From: Bacteroidaceae bacterium
GTDB taxonomy: Bacteria > Bacteroidota > Bacteroidia > Bacteroidales > Bacteroidaceae
Reading direction: 5' to 3'
Assembly (NCBI GenBank): GCA_017555845.1
Contig: JAFZFO010000068.1
Location: 1-52,008 of the forward strand
Length of the DNA stretch: 52,008 nt
Numbering within the stretch: the stretch's first letter is position 1; each line of letters begins with the position of its first letter. This document shows positions 8,232 through 16,993 of this stretch, piece after piece. The position numbers were made by a program, and so were the translations under genes. A model generated the notes under the pieces. The model was not told the origin of the DNA, did not search any database, and was given only the letters and a program-made list of their open reading frames with translations.

Positions 8232-10415
8232 TTACCACCATTTTGTTGGTGTATCGCTCATCTCTATTGTGAGCGTGCCGCTTGCGGCAATGTCGCTGTG
8301 CTCAATGTATGGCAGGTTGTGAGGCTTGCCGTTGAGCATTATGCTCTTGATGTAGATGTTGCTCTCGCTGTTGCCCGTTGTCTCGATGATGAACTTGCCG
8401 CCTTTGACGGTGAGTTCGGCGCGGTCAACGGTTGGAGAACCGAACCAGTAGCGTGCACCGGCAGGCTCAACCTGGTAGAAACCGAGAGCCGACATCAGAT
8501 ACCATGCCGACATCTGTCCCATGTCCTCGTTACCCGAGAGACCGTCGAAATCGTTGCGGTATTGTGTTGCCATAACCTCGCGCACGCGCTCGGCAGTCTT
8601 CTGTGGCTCGCCAAGCATTGTATAGAGGTAAAGGATGTGATGGCTTGGCTCGTTGCCGTGTGCGAACTGGCCGATGAGGCCCGAAATGTCGGGCGATGCA
8701 TCGCCTTCAATTGTCGATGGAGCAAGGAAAAGTGAGTCGAGTCGTGCGATACATGCCTCCTTGCTGCCGAACATCTCGGCATAGTTCTCAATGTCGTGAG
8801 GAACCAACCATGTATACTGCCAAGCGTTGCCCTCGCAGTAGTCGTTGGCGCGGTGGGCCGAGAAGTATGGGTTGAATGGAGAGCGGAACTTGCCGTCTAC
8901 ATCGACACCACGGATAAAGCCTGTACCTTTATCAAAGAATGTGCGGTAGCTGTGGCTCATCTTTGTGAAGTGCTCATAGTCGTCCTGCTTGCCCAATGCC
9001 TTTGCTGCGTTGGCTGCTGCAGCATCGGCAATGGCATACTCCATGTCAAAGGCTACAGCCTCGCTGAAGATGTCGCATGGGATGTAGCCATACTTGTGGC
9101 GGTGCTCCTTACCGCGCTCCTCAACAGCCGCTGTCTGCTTGATGGCAGCGAATGCTGCTTCGTGGTCAAAGCCCCCGATACCCTTTACGATAGCGTCGGC
9201 TACAACAGGGATGCCTGGGTCGCCCACCATGCAGTCAGTCTCGTTACCCCAAAGATGCCATACTGGGAGGTCGCCCTGCTTGTCGCAGATGTCAACCATT
9301 GTTGCAACGAACTCTCCGGCCTTTTCGGGGTGGATGATAGTCATCAAAGGCTGTTTTGCACGGTATGTATCCCAAAGTGAGAAGCAGGTGTAACGTGGCT
9401 TTTCGCTGTTGTATACCTGGTCATCGGCACCGCGGTAATCGCCGTTGATGTCGCTGAAAAGCATTGGCGCAATCATGGCGTGGTACATTGCTGTGTAGAA
9501 GATCTTCTTCTGCTCCTGGTCCTTTATTTCAACTTTTATGCGTGCAAGTTCATTCTCCCAAGCGTCAACGGCAGCTGCCTGAACTGCAGCAAAATCCCAT
9601 GCAGGGATCTCGCTCTCAAGAGCAAGCTTTGCACCGTCGATGCTTACCGGTGAAATTGCCACTTTGAGCATAACCTCCTCGCCGGCAGCTGTGCTGAATG
9701 ATGCACGGCCATACATGTTTTCATGTCCCTTCAGTTCAAAACTGTCGAAAGGCTTTGCGAACTCTGCAGCAAAGTAGATGCGCTGGTTCTTTGCCCATCC
9801 CTTTGAGTAGCGGTAACCGACAACGCGGTTGTTGCCCTCGGCCTGCATGAATGTCTCGGTGCTCTTGTCCCAGCAACCGCCGTTCTCAAGGTCAAAGACG
9901 ATGGCCGCCTCCTGGCTCTCGGGGAATGTGTAGCGGTGCAATCCCACGCGTGCGGTGGCTGTCATCTCGGCCTTGATGCCGTAACGCATGAGTGGCACGC
10001 TGTAGTAGCCTGGCTTTACAATCTCATTTGTACGCTCGGCCATTGACCACAAGCCGCTATTGGGGTTGTCAATTGTTCCGCGCTCGTATGTCACTTCGCC
10101 TGTAACCGGCATTACGGTAACATCAAAAAGGTCGCCGATACCTGTTCCGCTCAAGTGGGTGTGTGAGAAACCTATTACCGATGCCTCATCCTGATGATAG
10201 CCCGAGCACCAGTCCCATGTCTGGTTGATGCTGGTGGGGCCCAACTGTACCATACCGAAAGGTACGCTTGCGCCCACGAAAACGTGACCGTGTCCGCCGC
10301 TACCGATGAGCGGGTTTACATAGTCGGTCAATCTCTCCTGCTGCTCTGCAGGTTGCTGCGCACATGCTGTCAATAGCAGCGCAAGTGCCATTATGCTGTT
10401 CTTCATTATCTTCAT
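8232..10415 (-). CDS. GH92 exo-alpha-mannosidase, lipoprotein
   Basis: Calcium-dependent inverting alpha-mannosidase that trims alpha-linked mannose from N-glycans or mannans. It has 727 residues, the usual size. The lipobox LLTACAQ gives Cys18 as the lipid anchor, so the enzyme is membrane-attached, possibly at the cell surface. The N-terminal sandwich begins YVNPLIGSGGHGHVFVGASVPFGMVQLGP, the family hallmark. WHLWGNETDCMVGDPG carries the general-acid Glu, and GNEDMGQMSAWYLMSALGFY (from about residue 628) carries the base Asp of the (alpha/alpha)6 domain. The start codon overlaps the stop of the upstream GH92 gene by ATGA, indicating translational coupling. Linkage specificity (1,2-, 1,3-, 1,4- or 1,6-) cannot be assigned. 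Confidence 0.93.
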   Translation of the reverse strand: MKIMKNSIMALALLLTACAQQPAEQQERLTDYVNPLIGSGGHGHVFVGASVPFGMVQLGPTSINQTWDWCSGYHQDEASVIGFSHTHLSGTGIGDLFDVTVMPVTGEVTYERGTIDNPNSGLWSMAERTNEIVKPGYYSVPLMRYGIKAEMTATARVGLHRYTFPESQEAAIVFDLENGGCWDKSTETFMQAEGNNRVVGYRYSKGWAKNQRIYFAAEFAKPFDSFELKGHENMYGRASFSTAAGEEVMLKVAISPVSIDGAKLALESEIPAWDFAAVQAAAVDAWENELARIKVEIKDQEQKKIFYTAMYHAMIAPMLFSDINGDYRGADDQVYNSEKPRYTCFSLWDTYRAKQPLMTIIHPEKAGEFVATMVDICDKQGDLPVWHLWGNETDCMVGDPGIPVVADAIVKGIGGFDHEAAFAAIKQTAAVEERGKEHRHKYGYIPCDIFSEAVAFDMEYAIADAAAANAAKALGKQDDYEHFTKMSHSYRTFFDKGTGFIRGVDVDGKFRSPFNPYFSAHRANDYCEGNAWQYTWLVPHDIENYAEMFGSKEACIARLDSLFLAPSTIEGDASPDISGLIGQFAHGNEPSHHILYLYTMLGEPQKTAERVREVMATQYRNDFDGLSGNEDMGQMSAWYLMSALGFYQVEPAGARYWFGSPTVDRAELTVKGGKFIIETTGNSESNIYIKSIMLNGKPHNLPYIEHSDIAASGTLTIEMSDTPTKWW

Positions 10416-12661
10416 TTTGCCTCTTTTTTAAGTGTGAGTCTGATGTTTGCGTTGTCGAGCAACTGCTTGTGTGTTATGCGGTAACCCTGCTGCTTGCCAT
10501 TGAGCTGAATGTTGTCAATGTAGTGGCAGTCGGCAGTTGGGCGGTCGCACTCGATTGTTATTCCCTCGCCCGGAGTGGCAATGTGTACTTTGTCGAATAC
10601 CGGTGTGGTTATGGTATATGTAGGTTCGCCTGGGCAGTCGGGGTAGATACCCATCATTGAGAATACTGCCCATGCCGACATTGTACCTGTGTCATCGTTG
10701 CCGGGGATGCCGTCGGGGGCGTTCCTGTAGTGGTTGTCGAGGATGTTCTTTATCTCCTTCTGTGTACGCCACTCCTCGCCCTTCACGCGGCTGAAAAGGT
10801 AGGCATATACGATGTCGGGTTCGTTTGCAGGGTCGTAATGCTCATTGTCGAACACTGCCTGCAAGCTCTTGATGAAGTTCTTCTTGCCACCCATGAGCTT
10901 TGTGAGACCTTCAAGGTCGTGTGGAACTGCAAATGTGTAGCACCATGCCGAAGCCTCGTGGAAGCCAGGCACGTTCTCGAAGTTCTTTCCTGTGGCAGGG
11001 TCAAAGTCGCCAAGGAACTTGCCTTCCTTTGTGAGTGGGCGCAGTGTGCCGTGCTCCTTACAGAAGTAGCGGCGGTAGCTCTGTGAACGCTTGATGAACT
11101 CCTTTGCGCGTGCCTTGTCGCCAAGTGAGTCGGCAAGCTGTGCAATGGCATAGTCGGCCGAGCAGTATTCAAGTGCGTGCGATACTGAGTTGTCGCCCGA
11201 AAGGTCGTTCGAGAAGTACCACAATGGAATGTATCCACCCTTTATATAAGGGTCAATGTCGGGGCGTATGAGGTTCTTTGCACCCTCGGTAGTTGCCGAC
11301 TTGAGCATTGCCTTGTATGCAGTCTCAATGTCAAAGTCACGTAAACCCTTTATCCAGCTGTCGGCAATGACAATGGCAGCGGGGTCGCCCTCCATTGTGA
11401 ATGTCTCGCGGCCGAAGAGCTCCCAGCGTGGCAACCATCCCCAATCCTCGTACATTCCCACCATTGTGCGCAGCATGTCAATCTGGCGCTCGGGGTATAC
11501 GAGTGTGAGCAACTGATGCAGGTTGCGGTATGTATCCCAGAGCGAGAACACAGTGTAGCGTGTGTAGTCGCTCTTGCCTGTCTCGCCGTTCTCCATCTTT
11601 GGATACTCTCCATTGACATCACTGATGATGCTTGGGTGGATGAGTGCGTGGTACAGTGCGGTGTAGAAGATTGTCTGCTGCTCCTTTGTGCCACCCTCTA
11701 TGCGTATGCGGCCAAGGTCGTTGTTCCACTGCTCGACAGCCTGCGCATGTACAGCATCAAACTCCTTGCCCTGCTGCTCGGCGTTGAGGTTCTCTCTCGC
11801 ATTCTCTATAGAAACGAAAGATACGCCCATCTGCACGGTAATCTGCTCGCCGTCGGTAAGGTCATCGTAGCAGAAACGGTAGCCGATGTTGTCGCCGGCA
11901 ACCTCGCGGTAGTAGTTCTCGTATAGCTTGTATGTGCCGTCATCGGGGGTCCAGTCAGCCTCCACACCTGTCAGTGCCGGTTGGAACTTCCATGCTCCTT
12001 CGCTTGTCGGAGCCTTTGACACGCGCATCACGAAATATACGGGAAATACAGCCTGTGTAGTGTAACAGAATGTTCCGAGCAACTTGAATCCCTCGACCTC
12101 GGTGCTGCTCACACGGCGCACCATGGCACCACACTCGTTTGTGAGTCCCTGTCCCAGGTTCAGGATGATGTTTCCTTTACCGGCGGGGAAGGTATAGCGC
12201 TCGCACGATGAACGTGTGGTGGCTGTAACCTCGGTCTTGATGCCATATTTTGTCAACTCGTTGCTGTAATAGCCGGGAGTTGCCTTCTCGTTTGTATATT
12301 CCGAGCCGTAGCTGAAATAGTTCACGTCAAGTTCTCCGCTTGTAGGCATTACCAACAGGGATGACGCCTCGGGGCAACCCACACCGCTGAGGGCAACATG
12401 GGCATAGCCTGTGAAGAACTTGTTGTTGTACTCATAAGGTGCCGACCACCAGCGCTGGTCCTTGTCAAAGACATTGAGGTCCGAGCCCATTACGTTGAAT
12501 GGAACAACCGACATCATGCCGTTAGGAGTGACAGCACCTGGGTTGGTGGTACCGAAATTGGTAGTTCCGATGAACGGGTTTACCAAGTCGGTGGGCTTCT
12601 GTGCCATTGTCATTGCCGGAGCAAGCAACAGCAGCAGTGATGAAATTATTTTTCTTATCAT
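10412..12661 (-). CDS. GH92 exo-alpha-mannosidase, secreted
   Basis: Second GH92 enzyme of the operon, 749 residues. The signal peptide MIRKIISSLLLLLAPAMTMAQ has a type I site, so the protein is probably periplasmic, unlike the lipoprotein paralogue that follows. The N-terminal block is LVNPFIGTTNFGTTNPGAVTPNGM; the general-acid region reads RWELFGRETFTMEGDPA and the base region GNDDTGTMSAWAVFSMMGIY (from about residue 654). The two GH92 proteins are clearly diverged, which suggests different linkages or compartments. The stop overlaps the next start by four bases, and the ROK kinase stop is 9 bases upstream. Confidence 0.93.
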   Translation of the reverse strand: MIRKIISSLLLLLAPAMTMAQKPTDLVNPFIGTTNFGTTNPGAVTPNGMMSVVPFNVMGSDLNVFDKDQRWWSAPYEYNNKFFTGYAHVALSGVGCPEASSLLVMPTSGELDVNYFSYGSEYTNEKATPGYYSNELTKYGIKTEVTATTRSSCERYTFPAGKGNIILNLGQGLTNECGAMVRRVSSTEVEGFKLLGTFCYTTQAVFPVYFVMRVSKAPTSEGAWKFQPALTGVEADWTPDDGTYKLYENYYREVAGDNIGYRFCYDDLTDGEQITVQMGVSFVSIENARENLNAEQQGKEFDAVHAQAVEQWNNDLGRIRIEGGTKEQQTIFYTALYHALIHPSIISDVNGEYPKMENGETGKSDYTRYTVFSLWDTYRNLHQLLTLVYPERQIDMLRTMVGMYEDWGWLPRWELFGRETFTMEGDPAAIVIADSWIKGLRDFDIETAYKAMLKSATTEGAKNLIRPDIDPYIKGGYIPLWYFSNDLSGDNSVSHALEYCSADYAIAQLADSLGDKARAKEFIKRSQSYRRYFCKEHGTLRPLTKEGKFLGDFDPATGKNFENVPGFHEASAWCYTFAVPHDLEGLTKLMGGKKNFIKSLQAVFDNEHYDPANEPDIVYAYLFSRVKGEEWRTQKEIKNILDNHYRNAPDGIPGNDDTGTMSAWAVFSMMGIYPDCPGEPTYTITTPVFDKVHIATPGEGITIECDRPTADCHYIDNIQLNGKQQGYRITHKQLLDNANIRLTLKKEAK

Positions 12662-12670
12662 AATATCCGT

Positions 12671-13777
12671 TTATGCCTGTTTCTTGTCAAGTTCACTGAG
12701 TGCAAACGCGTATGCTCCAACAGATACAGCCTTGCTTGCACCAAGTTTTGAAATAGCGATACCTACTCGTTTCTGGCAGTCGTAGTCTACGTATCTATCC
12801 TCGCCGTAAACTTTTACTTTCTTGGTCTCTCCCTTTGCAAAAAGCGCGAATTCATCGGCATTTTCCAGGTCATATACCTTCATCTGTACAAGGTTGACCT
12901 CGTCGCCGCCAAGGGTGCGAAGTTTTGAACGCATCTCTTCAAGAAGCGCAGGCATGATCCAACGGCTTGCAGCTGATACACCGCCGCCAATTACAACAAG
13001 ACCGTCAATGATGGTCACTGCAGTAGAGATAGCTGCACCGGCAACACGGCCCAATGATGCAAAAGCCTCCTTTGCTGCAGCCTGGTCGCCCTCGCGTGTT
13101 CCATCGGCAATCTCGCATATATCCTTTGGAGTGAGGCCGTGGTCAGGGTTACCGCTCTGCTCGCCATATACACGGCAGACAGCACGGATGGCAACTCCGT
13201 CCTCTACGATTACATCGGGCATATCCCTGTGGCGCAGGCAGAATGTCTCGACGCATGAGTTGTCGCCGCGGTTAAGGTTGTTGTCAATGACAACACCAAT
13301 GCCGAATCCTGTACCAAGAGTGTAACCGATGAGGTTCTTGTACTGCTTTGTAGAGCCAAGCTCCTTCAGACGGCTGTTGATCTCGGGCAGCATGCCGCAG
13401 AGAGCCTCGCCATAGGCAAAGAGGTCGCCGTCGTTGTTGATGAATACGGGCACACCGAACTTGCTCTCGAGGAACGCGCCAAGCGCAACACCGTCGCGGA
13501 ACGATGGGAAGTTTGGCAGGTAACCGCCGATGATGCCGTTAGGATAGTCGGCAGGGCCGGGGAATGCGAAGCTGATGGCAACGGGTTTCTCATCCAGCTT
13601 GTCAAAAACCTGCTTGAATCCGTTTACCATGTTCTGGAGGCAAAGGTCGAGGTCGTGTGACTGTGCCGGTACTGATACGGGGTCGATGATGAACTCTCCG
13701 GCCTTCATGGCTCCGAATACGAAATTTGTTCCACCTGCGTCGAGTGTGGCAACAATGCGGTTGTCTTTCTTGTACAT
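12671..13777 (-). CDS. ROK-family sugar kinase without zinc motif
   Basis: Cytoplasmic ATP-dependent hexose kinase family. In this operon it probably phosphorylates mannose released by the two GH92 enzymes; that substrate is an inference from neighbours. It has 368 residues. The phosphate-binding motif DAGGTN starts at Asp13, the catalytic Asp116 lies in INNDGD, and the adenosine motif GLVVIGGGVSAAS is in the C-terminal half. The usual ROK zinc motif (CxCGxxGC after a GH) is absent: the region holds only Cys175, Cys180 and Cys201, spaced wrongly. The protein is also about 50 residues longer than typical ROK glucokinases. No DNA-binding domain is present, so it is an enzyme and not a ROK repressor. 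Confidence 0.88.
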   Translation of the reverse strand: MYKKDNRIVATLDAGGTNFVFGAMKAGEFIIDPVSVPAQSHDLDLCLQNMVNGFKQVFDKLDEKPVAISFAFPGPADYPNGIIGGYLPNFPSFRDGVALGAFLESKFGVPVFINNDGDLFAYGEALCGMLPEINSRLKELGSTKQYKNLIGYTLGTGFGIGVVIDNNLNRGDNSCVETFCLRHRDMPDVIVEDGVAIRAVCRVYGEQSGNPDHGLTPKDICEIADGTREGDQAAAKEAFASLGRVAGAAISTAVTIIDGLVVIGGGVSAASRWIMPALLEEMRSKLRTLGGDEVNLVQMKVYDLENADEFALFAKGETKKVKVYGEDRYVDYDCQKRVGIAISKLGASKAVSVGAYAFALSELDKKQA

Positions 13778-13791
13778 AGTGTTATAAGTTT

Positions 13792-15099
13792 TTATTCTGT
13801 TATTGCTTTTGAGTATTCCTTGATGATGTTGATTGTGGTGGTGTCGCAGTCAAAGACCGAGTACCAGCCCTGTGGCTCGTGAGGAGGATCGCTCAAGTAG
13901 TCGTCGCCTGCCTGCCACACAAGGTCGCGTGGTCGTCCGCTACCGCCCCAACCCCAGAAGTTGCATCCCGCAATGGGATTGCCCTGCTCGACACTGTTCT
14001 TTACCTGCTCGAATATGAAACGGTAGAACATGTCACGGCTGTCGGTGGGGATGTCTGTGCCCGATATGTTGTCCTTGCGTGAGTAGCCGAACTCTTCAAT
14101 GACAAGTGGTTTGTTGAGCTTCTTTGCAAGTTCAATGTGCTCGGCAATGTAATTGCCACTCTCCAGACAAGCATTCTCAATGCCGCTGTCCGGGTTCGAG
14201 CGTGGTGCCCACCCCCAGTTTACAGGCCATATGTGTATTGTCAGGTAGTCGATGTTCTTGTCGGCATGGATCTTTTCGCACAGTTCCATGTCCACTTCGC
14301 AACCTATGTAACCCTCGCTGCCGGTCGATACCATGTGGTTGGGGTCGATGCTCTTTATCAAGGCTGCTGCATCAGATATCCATGTTGCAAAAGCCTCCTT
14401 GTTGTCCTTTGCGAATGGGCGTGGCTCGTTGCATAGCTGCCATGCCATAATTGCAGGCTCGTCCTTGTACAAGCGTCCGGTAATGCTGTTCTGGCGTGAA
14501 ACGATTGCCTTGATGTAGTCGTTATACATTCCAATGGCCTTTGGCTCGCGTGAAAAGTTGGCGCAGTACTCCACATATCTGTTGTAGCCTCCGTCCTCGT
14601 TGGTGTTGGGTGAGTCGCCATAACCGCACTCTTTCAGGTAGAAACCGTAGCCTCCGCTCCAGTCCCATGCGTTGTTCAGGTAAATGACAGCATCCATGCC
14701 GCGCTTGTCAAGTTCGGCAATCACAAAGTCTAATCCTTTGAGGATTGTGTCGTTGAGCACTCCCGGGGCTGTCTGCAGATAGGGCTTTGCCGGGTTTGCA
14801 AGCGCGCTGCCGGCATCGGGGCCTGTGAGTATTCTCAGGTTGGTGACACCTATGCTCTTCAAATGGTCGAGTTCATTGCAAAGGCGCTCTCTGTTGCCGC
14901 CTTCTCCCTCGGAGCCCAGGACCGAGGCATACCACATGTTGGTACCTATGTAGTGATAGGGCTTGCCGTCCTTTATGAACTGTGTGCCTTGTTGGGCAAC
15001 GAGTGTGTTGACGCTGTTCTCTGTTGCATTCTTGCTGCAACCGCTGATTATTGTAGCTGCCATGACGAGCAGGAACCAGATTGTTTTTCGTGCTTTCAT
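13792..15099 (-). CDS. GH5 (mannanase-like, subfamily 7 type) lipoprotein
   Basis: Retaining endo-glycosidase, most like beta-1,4-mannanases. The start at 15099 gives 435 residues beginning MKARKTIWFLLVMAATIISGC, with lipobox Cys21. An in-frame ATG at 15132 lies upstream of the predicted promoter (15121-15128) and is rejected. The TIM barrel shows IGTNMWYASVLG, LRILTGPDAG, the acid/base Glu225 in QLCNEPRP and the nucleophile Glu336 in PLVIEEFGYS. The Trp-rich WPVNWGWAP and NNAWDWSGGYG loops are typical of mannanases. It is the first gene of the operon with ROK and two GH92 genes, so an endo-acting beta-mannosidase is combined with alpha-mannosidases. Family is certain; the exact substrate is inferred. 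Confidence 0.88.
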   Translation of the reverse strand: MKARKTIWFLLVMAATIISGCSKNATENSVNTLVAQQGTQFIKDGKPYHYIGTNMWYASVLGSEGEGGNRERLCNELDHLKSIGVTNLRILTGPDAGSALANPAKPYLQTAPGVLNDTILKGLDFVIAELDKRGMDAVIYLNNAWDWSGGYGFYLKECGYGDSPNTNEDGGYNRYVEYCANFSREPKAIGMYNDYIKAIVSRQNSITGRLYKDEPAIMAWQLCNEPRPFAKDNKEAFATWISDAAALIKSIDPNHMVSTGSEGYIGCEVDMELCEKIHADKNIDYLTIHIWPVNWGWAPRSNPDSGIENACLESGNYIAEHIELAKKLNKPLVIEEFGYSRKDNISGTDIPTDSRDMFYRFIFEQVKNSVEQGNPIAGCNFWGWGGSGRPRDLVWQAGDDYLSDPPHEPQGWYSVFDCDTTTINIIKEYSKAITE

Positions 15100-15120
15100 T
15101 TTCTTAATGCGATATCTCTG

Positions 15121-15128
15121 CGAAGATA
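15121..15128 (-). promoter_or_regulatory. -7 element for the GH5-ROK-GH92 operon
   Basis: The minus strand reads TATCTTCG at 15128-15121, identical to the element before the GH130 gene. Transcription would begin near 15115, leaving about 15 bases before the ATG at 15099. This placement decides the start of the GH5 gene. Confidence 0.5.
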
Positions 15129-15229
15129 GCAAAAGGATTTTAAGAAACGAATATCTATCCGTTTTTTGTGCCGGGAATATACTACTTTTATTTTATAATG
15201 TGAGGTTTTTCAATTTTTTCTCCCCGCAA

Positions 15230-15261
15230 TTGCCTTTTTGGTTACAATTTGTATATCTTTG
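15230..15261 (+). promoter_or_regulatory. Promoter for slyD-like gene
   Basis: TATCTTTG at 15254-15261 is a full match to TAnnTTTG, with a TTG (15230-15232) 21 bases upstream. The leader of about 38 bases is A-rich before the ATG at 15306. Confidence 0.65.
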
Positions 15262-15305
15262 CACGTATTGCACGAATTGATAAATAAACAAAACACTATA
15301 AACAT

Positions 15306-15884
15306 ATGGAAAACGTGAACAAATATCTGCGTGTGGCATATACACTTTTGTCACACCGTGACGGTGAGTGTGAAGAGGTTGAAAAGACAACCCGTGAGCA
15401 ACCTTTTGCCTTCCTGACAGGCGTTGGCTACACACTCGACGCATTCGAGGAGAATCTCAAGGACCTTAAGAAGGGCGATTCTTTTGACTTTACAATTCCT
15501 TTTGCCGATGCATACGGCGAGTATGACCCTGACCATGTACAGGATTTCGACCGCGAGGTATTTACCATTGACGGCAAGTTCGATTCAGCGCATATCTATG
15601 AGGGTAATGTGGTTGAAATGATGCGTGCCGACGGCTCTCCAATCCTGGGCACAGTGAAGGAGGTTACTCCATTGAAGGTTGTCATGGACTTCAACCATCC
15701 GCTTGCAGGTTGCGACCTGCAGTTTGTAGGCAGTGTTGTCGAGGCACGTCCTGCAAAGGAGTCGGAGTTGAAGAAATTCTATGACTCATTGAAGGCATCA
15801 TGCAGTTGTGGTGGCGGTTGCAGCGGTTGCAATGGCGGCAGTTGTGGCGGCGATGGCGGCTGCGAAGGTGGTTGTTGTCACTAA
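15306..15884 (+). CDS. slyD: SlyD-like FKBP-type peptidyl-prolyl isomerase
   Basis: Cytoplasmic prolyl isomerase and chaperone with a metal-binding tail. It has 192 residues and no signal peptide. The FKBP core is split in SlyD fashion: the N-terminal strand [12 protein letters not shown], then [23 protein letters not shown] and [13 protein letters not shown], an insert-in-flap domain of about residues 75-130, then [19 protein letters not shown]. The C-terminal tail from residue 166 is almost only Cys and Gly with eight cysteines (166, 168, 172, 175, 180, 186, 190, 191) and a last His. This suggests nickel or zinc binding, although E. coli SlyD uses a His-rich tail. The aroC start follows 11 bases after its stop, so the two may be co-transcribed. 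Confidence 0.92.
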   Translation: MENVNKYLRVAYTLLSHRDGECEEVEKTTREQPFAFLTGVGYTLDAFEENLKDLKKGDSFDFTIPFADAYGEYDPDHVQDFDREVFTIDGKFDSAHIYEGNVVEMMRADGSPILGTVKEVTPLKVVMDFNHPLAGCDLQFVGSVVEARPAKESELKKFYDSLKASCSCGGGCSGCNGGSCGGDGGCEGGCCH

Positions 15885-15895
15885 AAAACGAAAAG

Positions 15896-16978
15896 ATGAA
15901 TAGTATCGGCAGTCTTTTGCGCCTTACCACATTCGGGGAGTCGCACGGGGTGGCGATCGGCGGTGTGCTCGATGGCTACCCGGCCGGTGTGCTCATTGAT
16001 GAGGAGTTCGTACGTGGCGAGATGAGGCGCCGTCGCCCGGGGCAGAGTGCGATTACCACATCGCGCAACGAGGCCGATGAGGTGCAGTTCCTTTCAGGTA
16101 TCTTCGAAGGACGCTCCACCGGAACTCCCATAGCCTTTACTATTGTCAACAATAATAACCGCAGTGCCGATTACGACAATCTGCGCGAGGCTTTCCGTCC
16201 GTCGCATGCCGACTATGTCTATGACCGTAAATATGGCGTGCGCGACCATCGTGGAGGTGGCCGCTCGTCGGCTCGTGAGACGGCTGTGAGGGTCTGTGCT
16301 GGAGCATTGTCCAAATTGGCCTTGAAACAATTGGGTATAGAAATCACTGCCTATACATCGCAGGTGGGCGATATAGCTCTTGCCGGAAATTATACAGCAT
16401 ACGACCTGTCCCAGGCTGAAAGCAATGCTGTACGTTGTCCCGATGCAGCAGCTGCAGCAGCTATGGAGCAACTGATATTGGATGTAAAACGTGATGGCGA
16501 CACCATCGGTGGCGTCGTCACTTGCGTCGTAAAGGGTGCGCCTGTCGGCTTGGGCGAGCCTTTGTATGACAAGCTTTCAGCATCACTTGCTTCGGCAATG
16601 CTCTCAATCAATGCTGCCAAAGGATTCGACTATGGCAATGGTTTCGCTGCGGCAACCGGGCGTGGCTCTCGGCAGAACGATATCTTCTACAACGATGGCG
16701 ACGGTGTTGCTACCCGTACCAATAACAGCGGTGGTATTCAGGGCGGTATCTCAAACGGTAATGACATCTATTTCAGGGTAGCATTCAAGCCTGTGGCTAC
16801 TGTGCTCATGGAACAGCCTACCGTTACAAAGGATGGCGTTGAGACTACATTGCTGTCTCGTGGCCGTCACGATCCATGTGTCGTTCCCCGTGCCGTACCG
16901 GTTGTAGAGGCTATGGCGGCATTGGTTGTCCTTGACCATTATATGCTCGACAGGGCAAGGAAAGGACTCTTTTCTTAA
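15896..16978 (+). CDS. aroC: Chorismate synthase
   Basis: Converts 5-enolpyruvylshikimate 3-phosphate to chorismate, the last common step of aromatic amino acid synthesis, using reduced flavin. It has 360 residues from the ATG at 15896. An earlier in-frame ATG at 15800 lies inside slyD and would add an Arg/Trp-rich extension that is a read of the Cys/Gly repeat in another frame. Family signatures are [18 protein letters not shown] near the N-terminus, [15 protein letters not shown], and [20 protein letters not shown] followed by [10 protein letters not shown]. All are intact. It follows slyD closely and precedes a membrane protein gene by 15 bases. Confidence 0.97.
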   Translation: MNSIGSLLRLTTFGESHGVAIGGVLDGYPAGVLIDEEFVRGEMRRRRPGQSAITTSRNEADEVQFLSGIFEGRSTGTPIAFTIVNNNNRSADYDNLREAFRPSHADYVYDRKYGVRDHRGGGRSSARETAVRVCAGALSKLALKQLGIEITAYTSQVGDIALAGNYTAYDLSQAESNAVRCPDAAAAAAMEQLILDVKRDGDTIGGVVTCVVKGAPVGLGEPLYDKLSASLASAMLSINAAKGFDYGNGFAAATGRGSRQNDIFYNDGDGVATRTNNSGGIQGGISNGNDIYFRVAFKPVATVLMEQPTVTKDGVETTLLSRGRHDPCVVPRAVPVVEAMAALVVLDHYMLDRARKGLFS

Positions 16979-16993
16979 GTAAATGAAAATCAC

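Noticed and set aside
15100-15132. Upstream extension of the GH5 lipoprotein
   Set aside because: It contains the predicted -7 element and would spoil the signal peptide; MKARKTIWF is a normal lipoprotein start.
15800-15895. Upstream extension of aroC
   Set aside because: It reads the Cys/Gly-coding tail of slyD in another frame, giving an Arg/Trp repeat; the chorismate synthase family begins at the ATG at 15896.
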